Source of the DNA: Steinernema hermaphroditum
Taxonomy: Eukaryota; Nematoda; Chromadorea; Rhabditida; Steinernematidae
Direction of reading: 5' to 3'
Length of the DNA: 64,000 bases
Assembly (NCBI GenBank): GCA_030435675.1
Contig: CM059621.1
Location: 14,694,001-14,758,000 of the forward strand
Made by a program: the position numbers and the translations under genes. The notes under the pieces are model-generated. The model saw only the letters and a program-made list of their open reading frames with translations. It was not told where the DNA came from and made no database searches. Of this stretch, positions 12,746-24,509 are shown in pieces (the stretch's first letter is position 1; each line of letters opens with the position of its first letter).

Positions 12746-13481
12746 TCTTCGATAGTCGGGCTCCTCTGTGAACTTCAGGTCGCTGATCATCTTAGCGCCC
12801 CCCTCGAAATCTCGGAACTTCTCGTACACCATGTCGTACGATTCACCTTCTGAAAGGATAAAGAAAGAGTAAAAATATTTCAGAAACGTTCTTTACGCAC
12901 CGTCTAAGTAGTCGAAGAGAACCTCTTTCGCACCTCGCACCGTCTCGAAGTCGCGAACTCGCTTCCATGGGAGTAGATGCCGGTCACACAAATCGAAGAG
13001 TGTGTAGAGCCAGCACTCTAGGTCGTCAGCCCTCGAGAGCATCCGGTGCATCATGCAGGCACGGGAGCAGAAGGGTAGCGTACCAGCGAACGGGAGACGT
13101 TTCTTAGCATCAAAAGGGCTGAAGAGAAAGTCGTGAAAGAGGTAAGCACAGACGAGATCACTTACATTAGCTGATGGCCAACCTTGTCACCGACGACGTA
13201 GCGATAGGCGAATGCTCGTCATTGGTGTCAAGGCCAATGCAGAAGTTTGCAGCCTTGATGTCGCGGTGAATGTAGCCGGCAGAGTGGAGTTGCATGATCT
13301 ATCATCTTTACTGAAATACGGAAAGCAGTAGTGCCACTAAAATACAGGAAAACATGTTAAAGATATATCTCAAAATTGAGTTGAATCGACAAACCTGTAA
13401 TTGAATGCAGAAGACTTCGGAGGCTCAGCAGCTCCAGTGTCCGACCGACTTCCTCGGATCACAAAAGAAACTACGACTGAC
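12746..13481 (-). pseudogene. inverted, internally deleted copy of the CK1-like kinase gene
   Basis: On the minus strand this stretch matches the kinase gene at 2039-3787 at very high identity, introns included, so it is a DNA-level copy and not a retrocopy. It joins the sequence around 1935-2010 directly to that around 2935, removing about 925 bp that encode the N-terminal extension and the ATP-binding lobe. A deletion of about 24 bp removes the codons of the LDFG motif and a few bases are missing before MQLHSAG, so the frame and activity are destroyed. The match ends near the position equivalent to 3617. The two copies are in opposite orientation about 9 kb apart. Confidence 0.9.
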
Positions 13482-13716
13482 CTCTCAATGCTAAATTTGG
13501 CTCTAATTTATGTTAAGTCCAAAAACCCGATCCACTGGAACGTTACACCACGTATACAATAAATGAACGACACGAAAGAAAAAGTACACGACGACATCAC
13601 ACGGACTTTCTATGAAATGGCACGCTATGAAACGAGCCGTTTGACTCGGCTGTTTATTTGCGTATAATGTACACATTGCATAATACATGTATTGAGCTGA
13701 TTCTGGACGTACTGAA

Positions 13717-14639
13717 CTATTTCTGGAAACAGTCGTTTCCCATGCCGGCGAGAGTCTGAAAAAGAACAAACATATATAAAGGGTACGAAATAAGTAAGAT
13801 AATTTAGGACAGCCCGATCTCCGTTCCCGTATCGGACAGTCTTGAAATTACCCTGTTTTCCCACACCCTGTATATAATAAATTCATCATTCAGTAAGTTC
13901 TTACCTGGTAGTTTGGATCGTGTGTACCAGCGATTCCACCCTGGGCGGGAGGCTTCGGTCCACCTGCAGGAGCTGCACCACCTCCTCCACCAGTAGCCTT
14001 ATCAGCTCCGAAGCAATCGCCGCCAACTGCATTCATAGTCTTAAAATAATTGGGCTGATCGCCATCGATTTCTGGGGAATACTCACTTGATAGTTAGGAT
14101 CATGCGTACCGGCGATTCCACCTTGCGCGGGAGGCTTCGGTCCACCTGCAGGAGGTCCGCCATCTCCTCCTGCCGCCTTGTCCGCTCCGAAACAGTCACC
14201 CCCGACTCCGTTCAGCGTTTGGTAGTTAGGATCAAACGTTCCCGCCATTCCACCGCCGTTAGTCGGAGGACGCGGAACTGGGGCGCCTGCCGGTGCCTTA
14301 TCCGCGCCTCCTGGTGCCTTATTCGCACCTACAAATCCGTTCATGGTTTGGTAGTTCGCATCAACAGTACCGGCAGCGGCATCTTGTGCGGGTTTCTGGG
14401 TATCTCCTTCTTTGCTGTCTTCGTCATCACCGTCGTCAGCAGACTTCTTCACATTTATGTCCTTTCTTACACTTTTTACGACATTCGCCTTCTTTCCATT
14501 CTTTTTCTGCAAAGAAACATTTATTTCACACAAGCAACATATCATCTACCTTCTTCGAAGAACACAATGAGAGGAGCAACACTGTCGCGCAAACTTGCAG
14601 GAAGAGCTGCACGAAGAAGGCGACGTCGGTGCGCATCAT
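13717..14639 (-). CDS. secreted repeat protein with DPNYQT..G..GDCFGADK modules
   Basis: Exons 14550-14639, 14087-14506, 13905-14039 and 13717-13755 join in phase. The start MMRTDVAFFVQLFLQVCATV begins a signal peptide or membrane anchor that ends near LCSS. Next is a Lys-rich and Asp/Glu-rich spacer, then four to five imperfect modules of about 40 residues. Each has the core AGT(H/F/V)D(P/A)NYQT(L/M)(N/A)G.GG(D)CFGADKA and a Pro/Gly-rich linker such as PAGGPKPPAQGG. Introns interrupt exactly after NYQ, so each exon is a module unit. The last exon is very short and ends MGNDCFQK. I recognise no family beyond a low-complexity nematode secreted protein. The frame is open upstream of the chosen ATG to 14831. 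Confidence 0.72.
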
Positions 14640-15004
14640 CGTGTCGAATCCGGCGGTGTTCAGTACGGCGCTCGCGAGGTCGATGAGGAAACAACGCGCT
14701 TTGGCAGCACTCAACCCGCCTTTTAAAGCTTTTGCTCGTCTACATGCAACCATAGACGAGACATGTCTAGCATGCCCTTTACATTCCAGTTGCAGCTTTT
14801 TCTTTCCCAAAATGTCCAAGAAACGAAGCAAAACATAGCCGTTTCAATGACGGTCACCATTGTGAATTCCGACACAAAAAGATAAATACATATTTATAAA
14901 TAAAAGGGCCATCTATATTACACATGAAAGGTATCCTTCCTCCAGTGGTTGCTCGCTCAGAATTACTGCTCGAAAAGGCGAAGATGCACACGGCCCACTA
15001 CACA

Positions 15005-15557
15005 CTAGAACTGGATAAGGTCCGCTACTTCGACACAGCGCTGATTTGTATTGATATCCACCACAGGTTTGGTACATGATGCTTCCTGGGTTTCTCCAGC
15101 CAGTTGTGCGAGCTTATTCTGAAACACGAGTTTACTAGATGACAACACAACGCTTTGCACACCTTGTACAGTGATGCCACGCGACTTCTGTATTTCTGTT
15201 GTATGTTAGATGTGATGCATCCATTCTTCTTGAAGAATTCTGCAGCATTCTTGTTTCCGCCGAGCTGCATGGCGCGCAAGTGATGCCACTTCCAATTAGT
15301 ATCGAGTGTGGTAGAGCGGACAAAGCTTATGTGAACGCCAAAGTTCCGATGGTGAGTGGAGCAGTTGATGCAGATGAAGATCCCGTACGTTACGGATGCC
15401 CACATTGGATTGCGAGCACCACAGTCGAAGCATGACTGCAAAAGAGGTCACGAATGACAAGCAATGCTCAGACCGTACTCAACCTTATTATGTGCTTCAG
15501 ACCGCAGCTTCTTCAGCAATGACTCAACTTGAGCTTCTGTAGGACGGTTCTCAGCCA
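15005..15557 (-). CDS. short ArfGAP2/3-like protein (zinc-finger ArfGAP domain only)
   Basis: GTPase-activating protein for Arf, normally on Golgi/COPI membranes. Exons about 15483-15557, 15164-15434 and 15005-15117. N-terminus [20 protein letters not shown], then the CxxC-x16-CxxC zinc finger ([11 protein letters not shown]…CINCSTHHR), with the arginine finger region [14 protein letters not shown] and the LRAMQLGGN helix. This closely follows ArfGAP2/3. The protein ends after about 150 residues at a TAG (15005), whereas family members carry several hundred more residues with the coatomer-binding and ArfGAP-specific repeats. It could be a genuine short paralogue or a 3'-truncated gene copy. 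Confidence 0.8.
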
Positions 15558-15559
15558 TG

Positions 15560-16988
15560 GTCGCCGCCCCTTTGAACTGAAATTTGATCACAAGCTATAT
15601 AATCAAGTCAAAACACAGTTCTGCGAGCGTACGCGGCATGAAGCGAACATTAGCAGTACGGAAAAAGGAAGTGGCGACTGTCCACTGACAAGCGTGAAGT
15701 TCGACTTCAAGCTTTGTTAGCTCAGAGAACGCACAAGATTTGGCTGCAGCAAGTACTTACAGCAGTGAAAAAGAATCGTTAAATTACGCTCATTTGATTC
15801 TACTAGCAACAGGATAAACCAGGGCGATTTTCTCTGGTACGAGCAGACGCGCCGCGCTGCAAACAGAAAAACGAGAAGCACCGTTCACATGAGGTTTAAC
15901 ATCAACAAGCACGCGTGCAAAGCTGCTCAGTAAAACTCCAAGCAGAACGTGCAAAGCTGCTCAGTAAAACTCCAAGAAGGAGGACTGGAATGCTCGTGCT
16001 TTCCAAAACGCCAACAATCGTACAAGATCGGCGAACTACTGTGCATTCGGTCGCAAAACGAAACAGCGAAACTCCAGGCAAAATGTCCAGAAAGCAGACT
16101 ATGCTGCAAATTTAGTTTAAGGATAGCACATACGAGAGGTTAGGCGCCACTATTGTGAGCCCAGCAGAAGCACAGAACTTCTGGAAATCCCTGATTTCGG
16201 TCACAAAAGATTCTGCGAAACGAAACCGAAAAATCGGTCGCGACACTAGGAGACTGTCTACGGGACTCGAAACTGTCTGTGCGGTGAATTTCAGGCAGCA
16301 CGCGATGGGACATTTTCACCCGTCTGTCTGTTGTGCAGCAGCAAAAACGGACATTTGCATCTTGTGAGGCTTGGAGTGCGGTCGCAATATCTTGGATTTT
16401 TAGTGATATTCTACCATGAGCATTTCAGTGGCGATCGGTGCTAGGGTTGCCACTCGAGCCATTTCGATTTTTGTGGATCTTTCGTACTCGTCTACCGTAC
16501 TCGCCATTTTTGTGCGCCAAATCACGTTCGCTGCGTGTGGTCGCGTCTTTCATAGGGCGAAATCGCGAATTTTGTGACATCTTTCAAAATCGTCAGATCT
16601 GTCCGTTTTGACATATGAATCATTTCATCAAGTGCTTAGGGACCGCTGCTCGATCCAGAAAGTGATCGAAGACGAAAAGCAAGCTTAGTACTTCAATTAT
16701 GTGGCCGCTCTCAGTAGTGATACTCATGATCCCGCCAAAAAACGTCAGATCTTCGACATTTCCCCTCTTGATATGTGCATCATCTCATTAAACTAACATC
16801 TGCGACGAAATAAACTGCTCGACTAGTTTCATAAAACAAATCGGTCGTCTCGGACACATCCACGCCAACAGTCCATCTTCCACCCAACGGTCAACGAAAC
16901 GTCGGGAAACGTGCAAACAGGTTTTTTGTCGAAAAAAGCGAAAGTGTTCTTCTCGATTGCGGTCACTCGTCAATCGGATCGTTTCGCG
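15560..16988. other. intergenic region between ArfGAP-like and ShKT-nitrobindin genes
   Basis: Divergent spacer of 1.4 kb. It contains a 34-bp tandem pair (15912-15976, listed separately). No gene is recognised. Confidence 0.5.
15912..15976. repeat. tandem duplication of a 34-bp unit
   Basis: The unit beginning cgtgcaaagctgctcagtaa occurs twice in a row, nearly identical. No coding meaning is seen. Confidence 0.8.
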
Positions 16989-18795
16989 ATGCGCGCGACT
17001 TTTCTCCTCGTCGCCCTCTTCTGCGCTTCCCTGGTCGCCGCCAAGAAGAAGACGACATGCCGCGACCGCGACATGAATTGCTACGTGTGGGTGGCGAGGA
17101 ACGCCACGCAGTGTGGAGTGGACCCGCTGGTGACGGAGAATTGCCCTAAGGCGTGCTATATGTGTGGACCGGAGGATGTGGACCCAAGTAAGTGGACATG
17201 ACGAGGGTGAAAGAGAAAATTTTCTGAGGTACTACTACGCAGTACATAAACTTTGAAAAAATCGACTCCGATATCTCTGGATTTGGCTGCTGAGAATTAC
17301 TGACTATAAGCCCATTTTTGTTGATGTTCGAAAGAGTTCAAAGGTTCCGATAATTCGACGAATTTTTGTAGCTTAAGCTTGCACAGCTTAGTCGCACTCC
17401 AGTTGACGAATCTTGAAACCAACATTACATTACATTATATGGCCACCCGCAATTACTGTTATATCTCTTCGAACAATAAACCAAGCTAGGCTTTCAGTAG
17501 ATCACTTTCGAAGAAATTCTGTATAGGAGTTGTTAAAACTCGATATGAAGTCACCATCGATGATCAACTATTTGTAAGGCTTTACACGGCGCTTGGCGAT
17601 CATACAACAGTTCCTTTTGTTAGTGTGTCTTGGAACTGACGAATCTGAAAGGAGCTTTAGAATCACGATAGCAAGAAGGTAGTTGTACGGAAAATCTTTA
17701 GTTAACGCAAGTTTTTGCCAATCTAATACTCTGAAATTCATCCTTGGTCATTCTTGGTCACTAGGCTAACACCGGGATGTGCTACTCGAATAGAATCGAA
17801 TAAGAAATAGGGAGAAACTAGAAGAGAAATTCAGCATTTATGACCACCCTGAAGTGTTCATTTTTTTAAATGAATATTCTGGAACATATGGCCTTCAAGA
17901 CGTATTTTTCACAGACGTATTTTTGTGTTTAGACGTGCGCTTGCCCGCTTGAGAAAGGATGCCCTAGGCATGCTCTTTTATTGCCCATTGCCCGGTATAT
18001 TCATTTTACATATGAGCCAACATCTAAGCTCCGGAAGTCAGCACATGCCTAGAGAATTTAGGTGAGACCTTTCAGGACGCCACGCTTCCTTAGTTCAGAC
18101 CACTGTTCCCTAGGGAATTTCTTCCACGACGGAATGCTGCTTGCATGTCAGTGTTTAGAGTACGATCTACGACGGGTGCCCGATAACCTCCAGAGGGTCG
18201 CATTCCTCATCGGTCGATGGAGAAGCGAATTCGGTGGAAAAGCGGTGTTTCCCACAATCCCAAAGTTCACATACGGCGAACAGATCGATATCAGTTTGAG
18301 CAAAGATGGCAAGGGCCTTCCTACGTTGAACTACACGTACGTTCCGCTTTCTGTCGTCGGTTTCAGCCTTCGTTCAGAGCGTTCGCCTGGGATGTGAACG
18401 ACATGGTGGAACTGCATCAAGAAAACGGTTTCATCACGGTGAAAAACGGAACGAACGTCGTCTCGATGACCACTGTCATGAGCAATGGTAGAATCGGCCT
18501 TCCGCTCAGAAACAAAATTTACATTATAGGATTCGCTGCCGTTGAGGAAGGCGAAGAAGACGGCAACAGCATCAAATTCTTCATGCGGAGAATAGGACGA
18601 ATCAGTTTCTCTCGGGATTTGCCCGTCAGAAGAGTAAGACACCAAATGTATCCTTAAAAACAACGCTTTATTTAGATGATCAGGGACTGGATTCTCCTCG
18701 ACGAAAACCATCTAGAGTCAAGGCTCTCCATGGCAACTATAACTCATCGAATGATGGACCACACCTCAATAATATATACTAAAATATACCCTTAA
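16989..18795 (+). CDS. secreted ShKT-nitrobindin (THAP4-like heme-binding) fusion
   Basis: Exons 16989-17187, 18159-18336, 18378-18487, 18530-18633 and 18676-18795 join in phase. Residues 1-18 (MRATFLLVALFCASLVAA) are a signal peptide. Residues 20-60 form a six-Cys ShKT module (CRDRDMNCYVWVARN…CPKACYMC). After a 971-bp intron the remainder is a THAP4/nitrobindin-type beta-barrel: FLIGRWRSEFGG, YGEQIDISL, LNYTAFAWD, ENGFITVKNGTN, RISFSRDLP and a C-terminal SMATITHRMMDHTSIIYTKI. The His in MMDH aligns with the proximal heme ligand of human THAP4 nitrobindin, so heme binding is plausible. The second part has no start codon or signal of its own, which supports one gene. Secretion of a nitrobindin is unusual. 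A poly(A) signal AATAAA lies near 18813. Confidence 0.78.
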
Positions 18796-19849
18796 CTTAT
18801 TTATTAATCGACAATAAAAAGGTAATTAAAAACGCCGATGGTAAACGGAGTCCGTATTCTTCATAGAGCGCCTGCTTTATCGATTCCTTTTGAGTACCTC
18901 TTCCAACCCTGCAACGCATTTTCCACAATATCCAAGGGGATTTCTCCTCACTGTGTGGTTTGTCTTAGCTTTATCTTAGCTCCTTTCATGCATACGATAT
19001 TGATTTCTAAATTCGCTTTTTGGTTATCGAAGTAATGAAGAGTGTGTGTGTTTGTGTGCTTTTCCGTGCGCACGAGGAAAACACCCACACAAAATAAGGA
19101 CCCCGAGGGGAACCGAACCCGACACCGCCCGCTTAAAAACGGAGAACGTTCGCAATGAGCCACACAGACAGTTGAGATGGTAGCGCTCTACTTCCACTAT
19201 GTCTCTGGCGATGCTAGGCTTTGTGTTTTTTTTGCAGTTTTTCAGTGATTTTTTACCTATTTTGTAACCAGAAGAGATGTCGGTTCGAGTTTCCTGAAAT
19301 TTTACAGTTTTTGGCCCACTTCAGCCATATACATGAGCGCCAATCTTGCCGCCCACGGGGCTATGGTGTCTGGCCACCCGCAGTGCTATGGGCTACGTGG
19401 CTTTTAGTACATGGAGGGCGCGAATTCGCGCGCAGCCGCGTTTATTATCCGTAATTTTACATTTTTGTTGAGAAATGCAATGATCCCTATTTGTCTCATG
19501 CTTCCCATACATTCAACATTCATCTTCGACATAGTGGATTAAAAAGCTGATAAGAATCGAGTTGTTGTTGTGTTTTATAAAAATGGGTCACATGTCACTT
19601 TCACTTTCAGAGGTAAGCTTAGAAATCTACCGCAATACGGTGCTGTGACCTCCACTCATACTTTAATGCTCAAATTCTTCCCATCATTGTTCTTGTGATC
19701 ATTATTCGATCATCACGATCATGATCATCATGTTGGTAGAGAAGCTAGAGAAGGGTGTGTCGTTTAGATGCATTTATTTATAAAACGTAGCGGTATACAT
19801 AGTACTCCCGAGAACAGGGAGCAGAGTCCTAGCAATAATTCTGTTTTCT
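18796..19849. other. intergenic stretch, nothing recognised
   Basis: AT-rich with microsatellite-like tgtgtg/cacaca around 19035-19090 and tgatcat-rich sequence near 19700. No gene seen. Confidence 0.5.
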
Positions 19850-20690
19850 CTAAACTTTGCGATCTTTAAGGAACTTGTACAACTTTCTTAAGTCTCCCGA
19901 TTTCATCATTTCGTTAAAGTCCTCGCAAGCGTCGTTCACTGACGGATCGCTGCAGTCGAGCATCTTCTCCACTTCCTCTTTGTTGTAGAGACCATCCTCG
20001 TCCTCCAGACTATCCGGCAAGAGAGCTATAAGAACAAATGGGGCCCAATCTTGGTCCTCATTGAATGACTTACTAGATGCGTTTGGAAAGAGCGAGTCGA
20101 TTTCAGTCTTGATGGAGTCCGAAAAACTTTTAAGATACGTGGAGATGATCCGTGTCCTTTCATAGCTACCGTACTTTCCCTTCAGGCGATATTCGAGAAA
20201 CATTGCCTAAATGTAGAAAAATACCCCGAACAGCGGGAGAAATGCACACCTTCATCATCGCTTGCCTCGCCTCCAGCGAAAGGGCGTCACAGCGAGCGAG
20301 GAAACCATTGAGTGCCTTCATGAATCGGCCGTACAGATCAGGGAAGTCCTTCTCGAAGCCGCTGCGGAGTTGTTCTACGGGAATCTTTCCTACGTTGTCC
20401 ATAACGAACTTCAGACCATCATAGTCATCGACGGTAATCTAGCAATCCCCAAGATGGGTGAAAATATGGGTGTCAGCACTTACAGATCGGACAAACTCGA
20501 TAAATTCCTTGGGGACGAGACTATCCGCCAAGAACTCTGTGATAAACTTGAATTGGGGAAGCTCTTGTGCGAACACTTCACGGGAGATAGAATTGGGATC
20601 GCTGGGCAATGACGACAGATCGAACGCCTTTGCCGTGGGCTTGGCCGTGGCCAGCCCTACGAGGAGCAGAAGGGGAAGAAGGGCTTTCAT
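19850..20690 (-). CDS. fatty-acid and retinol-binding (FAR) family protein, copy 1
   Basis: Secreted helix-rich lipid carrier of the nematode Gp-FAR-1 family. Exons 20484-20690, 20250-20438, 20072-20206 and 19850-20023 join in phase. Signal peptide MKALLPLLLLVGLATAKP. The family core follows as LVPKEFIEFVRSITVDDYDG and LEARQAMMKAMFLEYRLKG. The C-terminal third is unusual, with an added segment carrying two cysteines (KMLDCSDPSVNDACEDF) not typical of canonical FAR proteins but shared with the neighbour at 21984. The ATG lies 3 bp after CCATTTCAG, a good spliced-leader acceptor. It is a tandem, same-strand paralogue of the next gene. Confidence 0.72.
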
Positions 20691-21983
20691 CACCTGAAAT
20701 GGGGAAGGGCGCTTTAGCGGAGCCATGGCTGGGGAGTGAGGATTGTGTAGCCAGAGAAGAGATCTTAAGGACAGCGAAGTGAGGAGGTGCGACTTTTTGT
20801 GTTTTCTTGTGTAATCTGGCTGTTGAAGTGGCGAACGAAGGGAAGTGATTGATAGGAGGAAGAGAATCAACATGACAAACAACATCTGGACTCTGAGTCC
20901 TTTCAACAGAATCACAGGTCATCGTTAGAAAACATCAGAGTTATGGAGATAAAGAGGTCTTTGGTAGCTTCTGCAATTCGATCCATCAGTTTTCTGAAGC
21001 TGAGTCTTATTCTTAGGTTGTGGGGTGAGTCATGAAGAACGTTTTTAGGGCAACGAACACAACGCAGAAATTTTGAAAGCTATTAGGCATACGACTGGTA
21101 GGCATACGAACTAGTGCAGAGCGAAGTGATTGATGAGGGACTGGATGGATCTCCTTCCCACTGTTGCTACAAAAACTGCATGCGATGCTCATTATCTTCT
21201 GCGATTTGTTGAAAGCTGCGTCCGCCGAAGAGATTGTTAAACAAAGCGGATAGCGTTAAGCTTCTATAACATTGCTCTGATCGATGATAGAAGGGAAGGG
21301 AATGAGTTGGAGAGAAGAAAAAACTCATTGACAGCAAGTGCCTGGAACTGCTGCGTTTGTCTGGAGGGCGTTCAATGTCATCGACGGCTGGACGCGCCTC
21401 TATCGTTTTCCACCACAGAGAAACGTATCCTCATGTCGGAGTACATGGCAATGTTTGCTGTCAATGAGTCAATGAGATTTCTTTATATGGCCGCCACTGT
21501 ATGCCGAAGATAGGTAAGAGGCTCGGCGGTTCACAAAGCGGAGGAAGCACCGCTCTCCTGCGTTTTTTTGCCATGTGCTTTCCCCGTCGTAAAAAGAATT
21601 CTCAGAGAGACTCCATGGTCTCTTTTGGTCTCGGTTTGCACTACTCTGGTCTCGAGCCAATCCATATCGGTAGGTCCGTTTTCTCTACTCGCCATGTGGG
21701 CAAAGGCCATTTTACAATTTTACGGAGGAAAACTGAGTCGGGCCCTCACGTAGTGGTTCGCCTGCTGGATCAATTCTCACTCTTCCTTTGTAAAATTGCT
21801 TTTGTCCATATGTGAAGGCATAAAATTGTTTTTGGTGGTCTAGTGGGTTGGAGCACTGAAAATTAAACTTTTTTCGTGTTCCAAGTGACCGATTCAACAT
21901 GAACTTCACGAAGAAAATTATTCATTCAATACTTTATTCTCGCATAAACAAGCTTAGCTTAAACAAACAAACAAGCTCAATGC
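20691..21983. other. spacer between the two FAR genes
   Basis: 1.3 kb without a recognisable gene. It should contain the promoter of FAR copy 1 and the 3' end of FAR copy 2. Confidence 0.5.
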
Positions 21984-22939
21984 TCACTGATCCTCCTCGT
22001 AACTGTCAAAGTCGTAGATCACTTCACGCTCTTCCGCCTCGATCTCCTTAAGTTTGTCCAGGTAAATGGGGCATGCTTCATGAACCGATGGGTCACTGCA
22101 GTCGAGCAACTCCATGATCTCACGACGGTTGAAGTTGTAGAGCGTTTCGACATTAACGAAATTGATGGAAATTTCTGTAAAAAGAGATTTGTTACAGAAG
22201 GTAGCTGAGTTCTAGCATTTTTGACCAACAGGTGGAACTTCTTAACTCATTTTGTTTTATATAACGTGTATTCTTCATAGCTCGGCATCGTACTTATCGA
22301 TATCTAGAGGTCCAAAACACTTACCGGTGAGCCTAGGGAAGATCGTTTCGATTTCGATTCTTGCGTCGGTGTCAATTTTCAAGTAATAGAAAGCCATGAT
22401 CTGTACAATCTGGCCATAAGTGTACTTTGGAAGGGCGTCAAGGCGAACAAACAGCAAAAAAGCCTAAAGACTTCATAATTCGACTGTGTTCTCTTGGATA
22501 TGGCATACCTTAAGAACCTCTTTCTTCGCGTCCTTGGAGAGCGCGTCGAAACGCGCGGACAAGTTCGAAAAGGCGTCATGAATTCTGGTGTACAGGCTAG
22601 GGTACTGCTCTTGAAACTTTGACTCAGTGAGCTTGGACGACGTGCTTTCCCTGATATATTTCAGGCCCTCGAAGTCACTGACGGTCAGCTAAAGTAGTGA
22701 TGGATGCTGGCAGAGATGGGGGGACTCACAGAAAGAATGAACTCGCGAAGTTCTTTTGGGATGACGGCGTCGAGTCTGTCAAATTTTCTCACGGATTCCT
22801 TCAGTTCTGGGAGGAACTCCTCGAACCACTCGCGGGTGAACTCGCCATCCGACTTATAGTTCACTTTCGACAAGTCGAATGTGGGTCTCGCGGCGGCAAA
22901 TCCGAAAAGAAGAATGAAGGAAAGAAGGCTCTTCATCAC
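21984..22939 (-). CDS. fatty-acid and retinol-binding (FAR) family protein, copy 2
   Basis: Paralogue of the gene at 19850. Signal peptide MMKSLLSFILLFGFAAARP, then FDLSKVNY, VIPKELREFILSVS, LTVSDFEGLKYIRES and ARFDALSKDAKKEVLKAFLL. The same two-Cys C-terminal motif occurs as ELLDCSDPSVHEACPIYL, followed by an acidic tail ending DSYEEDQ. Four exons at equivalent positions indicate tandem duplication. The start may be either of two adjacent ATGs (22939 or 22936). Likely a secreted hydrophobic-ligand carrier; in parasitic nematodes such proteins can modulate host lipids, but nothing here shows that. Confidence 0.7.
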
Positions 22940-23425
22940 CAGCTATTCAGGAGAGAAGGATGCTGAGAAGAGTGAAAGAAGGAAGGATTTTCAATGTTTT
23001 ATGTCGAAACGGGCGAAACGGGAAGCGAAACATATGAATCTTTGGGAACGGGCGAAATCAGAGTCTAAACAACGAGGCATAGTCATTGCATTCGAAACGT
23101 TCGTTCTCATCGATGTTGTCGTTTCATTTTCGCTTAGCTTCGCTCTCGGCTCTCTATAGACGACGATATGTAACAGGATGTGTTTCCGAGTACGTGACCA
23201 CTCGGGCTCAGGTGGCTCGGCCTATAAACGCCTAAAAATATAAAAAGTTACAGTCACTCGGCACGGCTCGACACAGCATTACACCGGTCGTCTTATGGCT
23301 TCAGTGGCGTCGGGCGGCATCGGAGCCAACAATGATCACCAGGAACGATCACTCACTCAACTCATTTCCGATATTTTATTGATTTTGTGCATAATACAGT
23401 TCAAAAATGGCTTTTAAACACAGTT
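22940..23425. other. spacer between FAR copy 2 and saposin-like gene
   Basis: Upstream region of FAR copy 2 and 3' end of the next minus-strand gene. No other gene seen. Confidence 0.45.
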
Positions 23426-23763
23426 TTATGAGCAAAGGTTGATCTGTTCGCAAGCCTTTTTCGGATCACACTTGTTCTTGATAAGTTCGTCCAACTTCTC
23501 AATTAACTTCTTCAGAGTCCTTAGGCAGTAATCTTTCGCGCCGATGACTTCCAACTTCCCGCAGATGTCATCAATGTGCTCCTTGAGCCAAGTGTCGCTG
23601 TAGTCCATCGCGTTCTCTGCTTCCTTCACACCGACTATCAAAAAGAGTCACTCTTGAATGGGGCTACCTTGACTAGATCCTGGCAAGTCTGGCAAAGGTC
23701 AACATTAGCAGCTGCGAAGGAGAAGAAGATGATGAGAAGGGCAGCAGAAAGGAGGACTCTCAT
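23426..23763 (-). CDS. small secreted saposin-B-like (caenopore type) protein
   Basis: About 95 residues. Signal peptide MRVLLSAALLIIFFSFAAAN, then a SapB pattern with six cysteines: CQTC at the start, DDICGKL, DYCLRTL and the end CDPKKACEQINLC. Spacing and the amphipathic helices match nematode caenopores/SPP proteins, which bind and permeabilise membranes of ingested bacteria. One short intron near 23625-23670; its 3' border is ambiguous because the obvious ATAG acceptor is out of phase and a later AAG keeps the frame. An in-frame ATG 24 bp upstream (23787), directly after ATTCAG, is an alternative start. It lies next to the FAR pair, all on the minus strand. Confidence 0.75.
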
Positions 23764-23799
23764 GTTCGGCATTTCAATAGAAAACATCTGAATCACAAT

Positions 23800-24509
23800 T
23801 TGGAGGGTTTATATAGGGTTGTTTCGGCGAAAACAAATGATGTTTTCGGGTTTCGCAAGAGATCAGCGTTGGACTGTGAATAAACAAATAACAACTGATT
23901 ATTTTTATGGGTGCAGAGGGAAGGTGGTGTGTCAGAAGTGTCGTAAAATAAGTGTTATTCACGCCATGAGCTGAAAGCGGCCTTAATTGGGACATCTATG
24001 AATCATCGTCTTTCATTTGTGCCCCCAGCGATCGGTCGGGTCATCCACTCGCTCTCTCTCTCTGAGGCTGTCTGAGCCGAATGAGTTAAGTGAGCGGTCG
24101 TTCTCGGCCGTCGTTGTTGGCGCAATGATCGCCCCGGCTCCCAGAAGGCCTGGAACACCAGGGAGCCGTAGTTCCACCGTCTCGCCAAAAAGCCCGTCAC
24201 GACCGCCCGACTCTACCCGCGCCGCCAGAGAAGCCGAAGAAGCGTTGCAACTCCGAAGTCCGCGCCGCCAGCCGAACCGAAGATGACTCTCCGCTCCGTT
24301 GGCTATGCTCCACCGCTGCTCCACTTCCGGAATCAGCTCTTCACGACTTCGATGCCCGCGCAAACTAATGGGAACGCTGCATTCTATTCGGATCCGTCTG
24401 CTCCACCGAAATCAGAAGAAAATCAGCGACCACGGTGTGACTATGTTCTTCTTTGTGCATATATGAGACGTCCTGCACGGCGTAAGCCGTTGATTCGGGA
24501 AGATAAATC

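Noticed and set aside
14087..14838. Plus-strand frames (199 and 181 codons) over the secreted repeat gene
   Set aside because: Antisense shadows; Arg-rich composition and no splice logic, whereas the minus strand gives signal peptide and modules.
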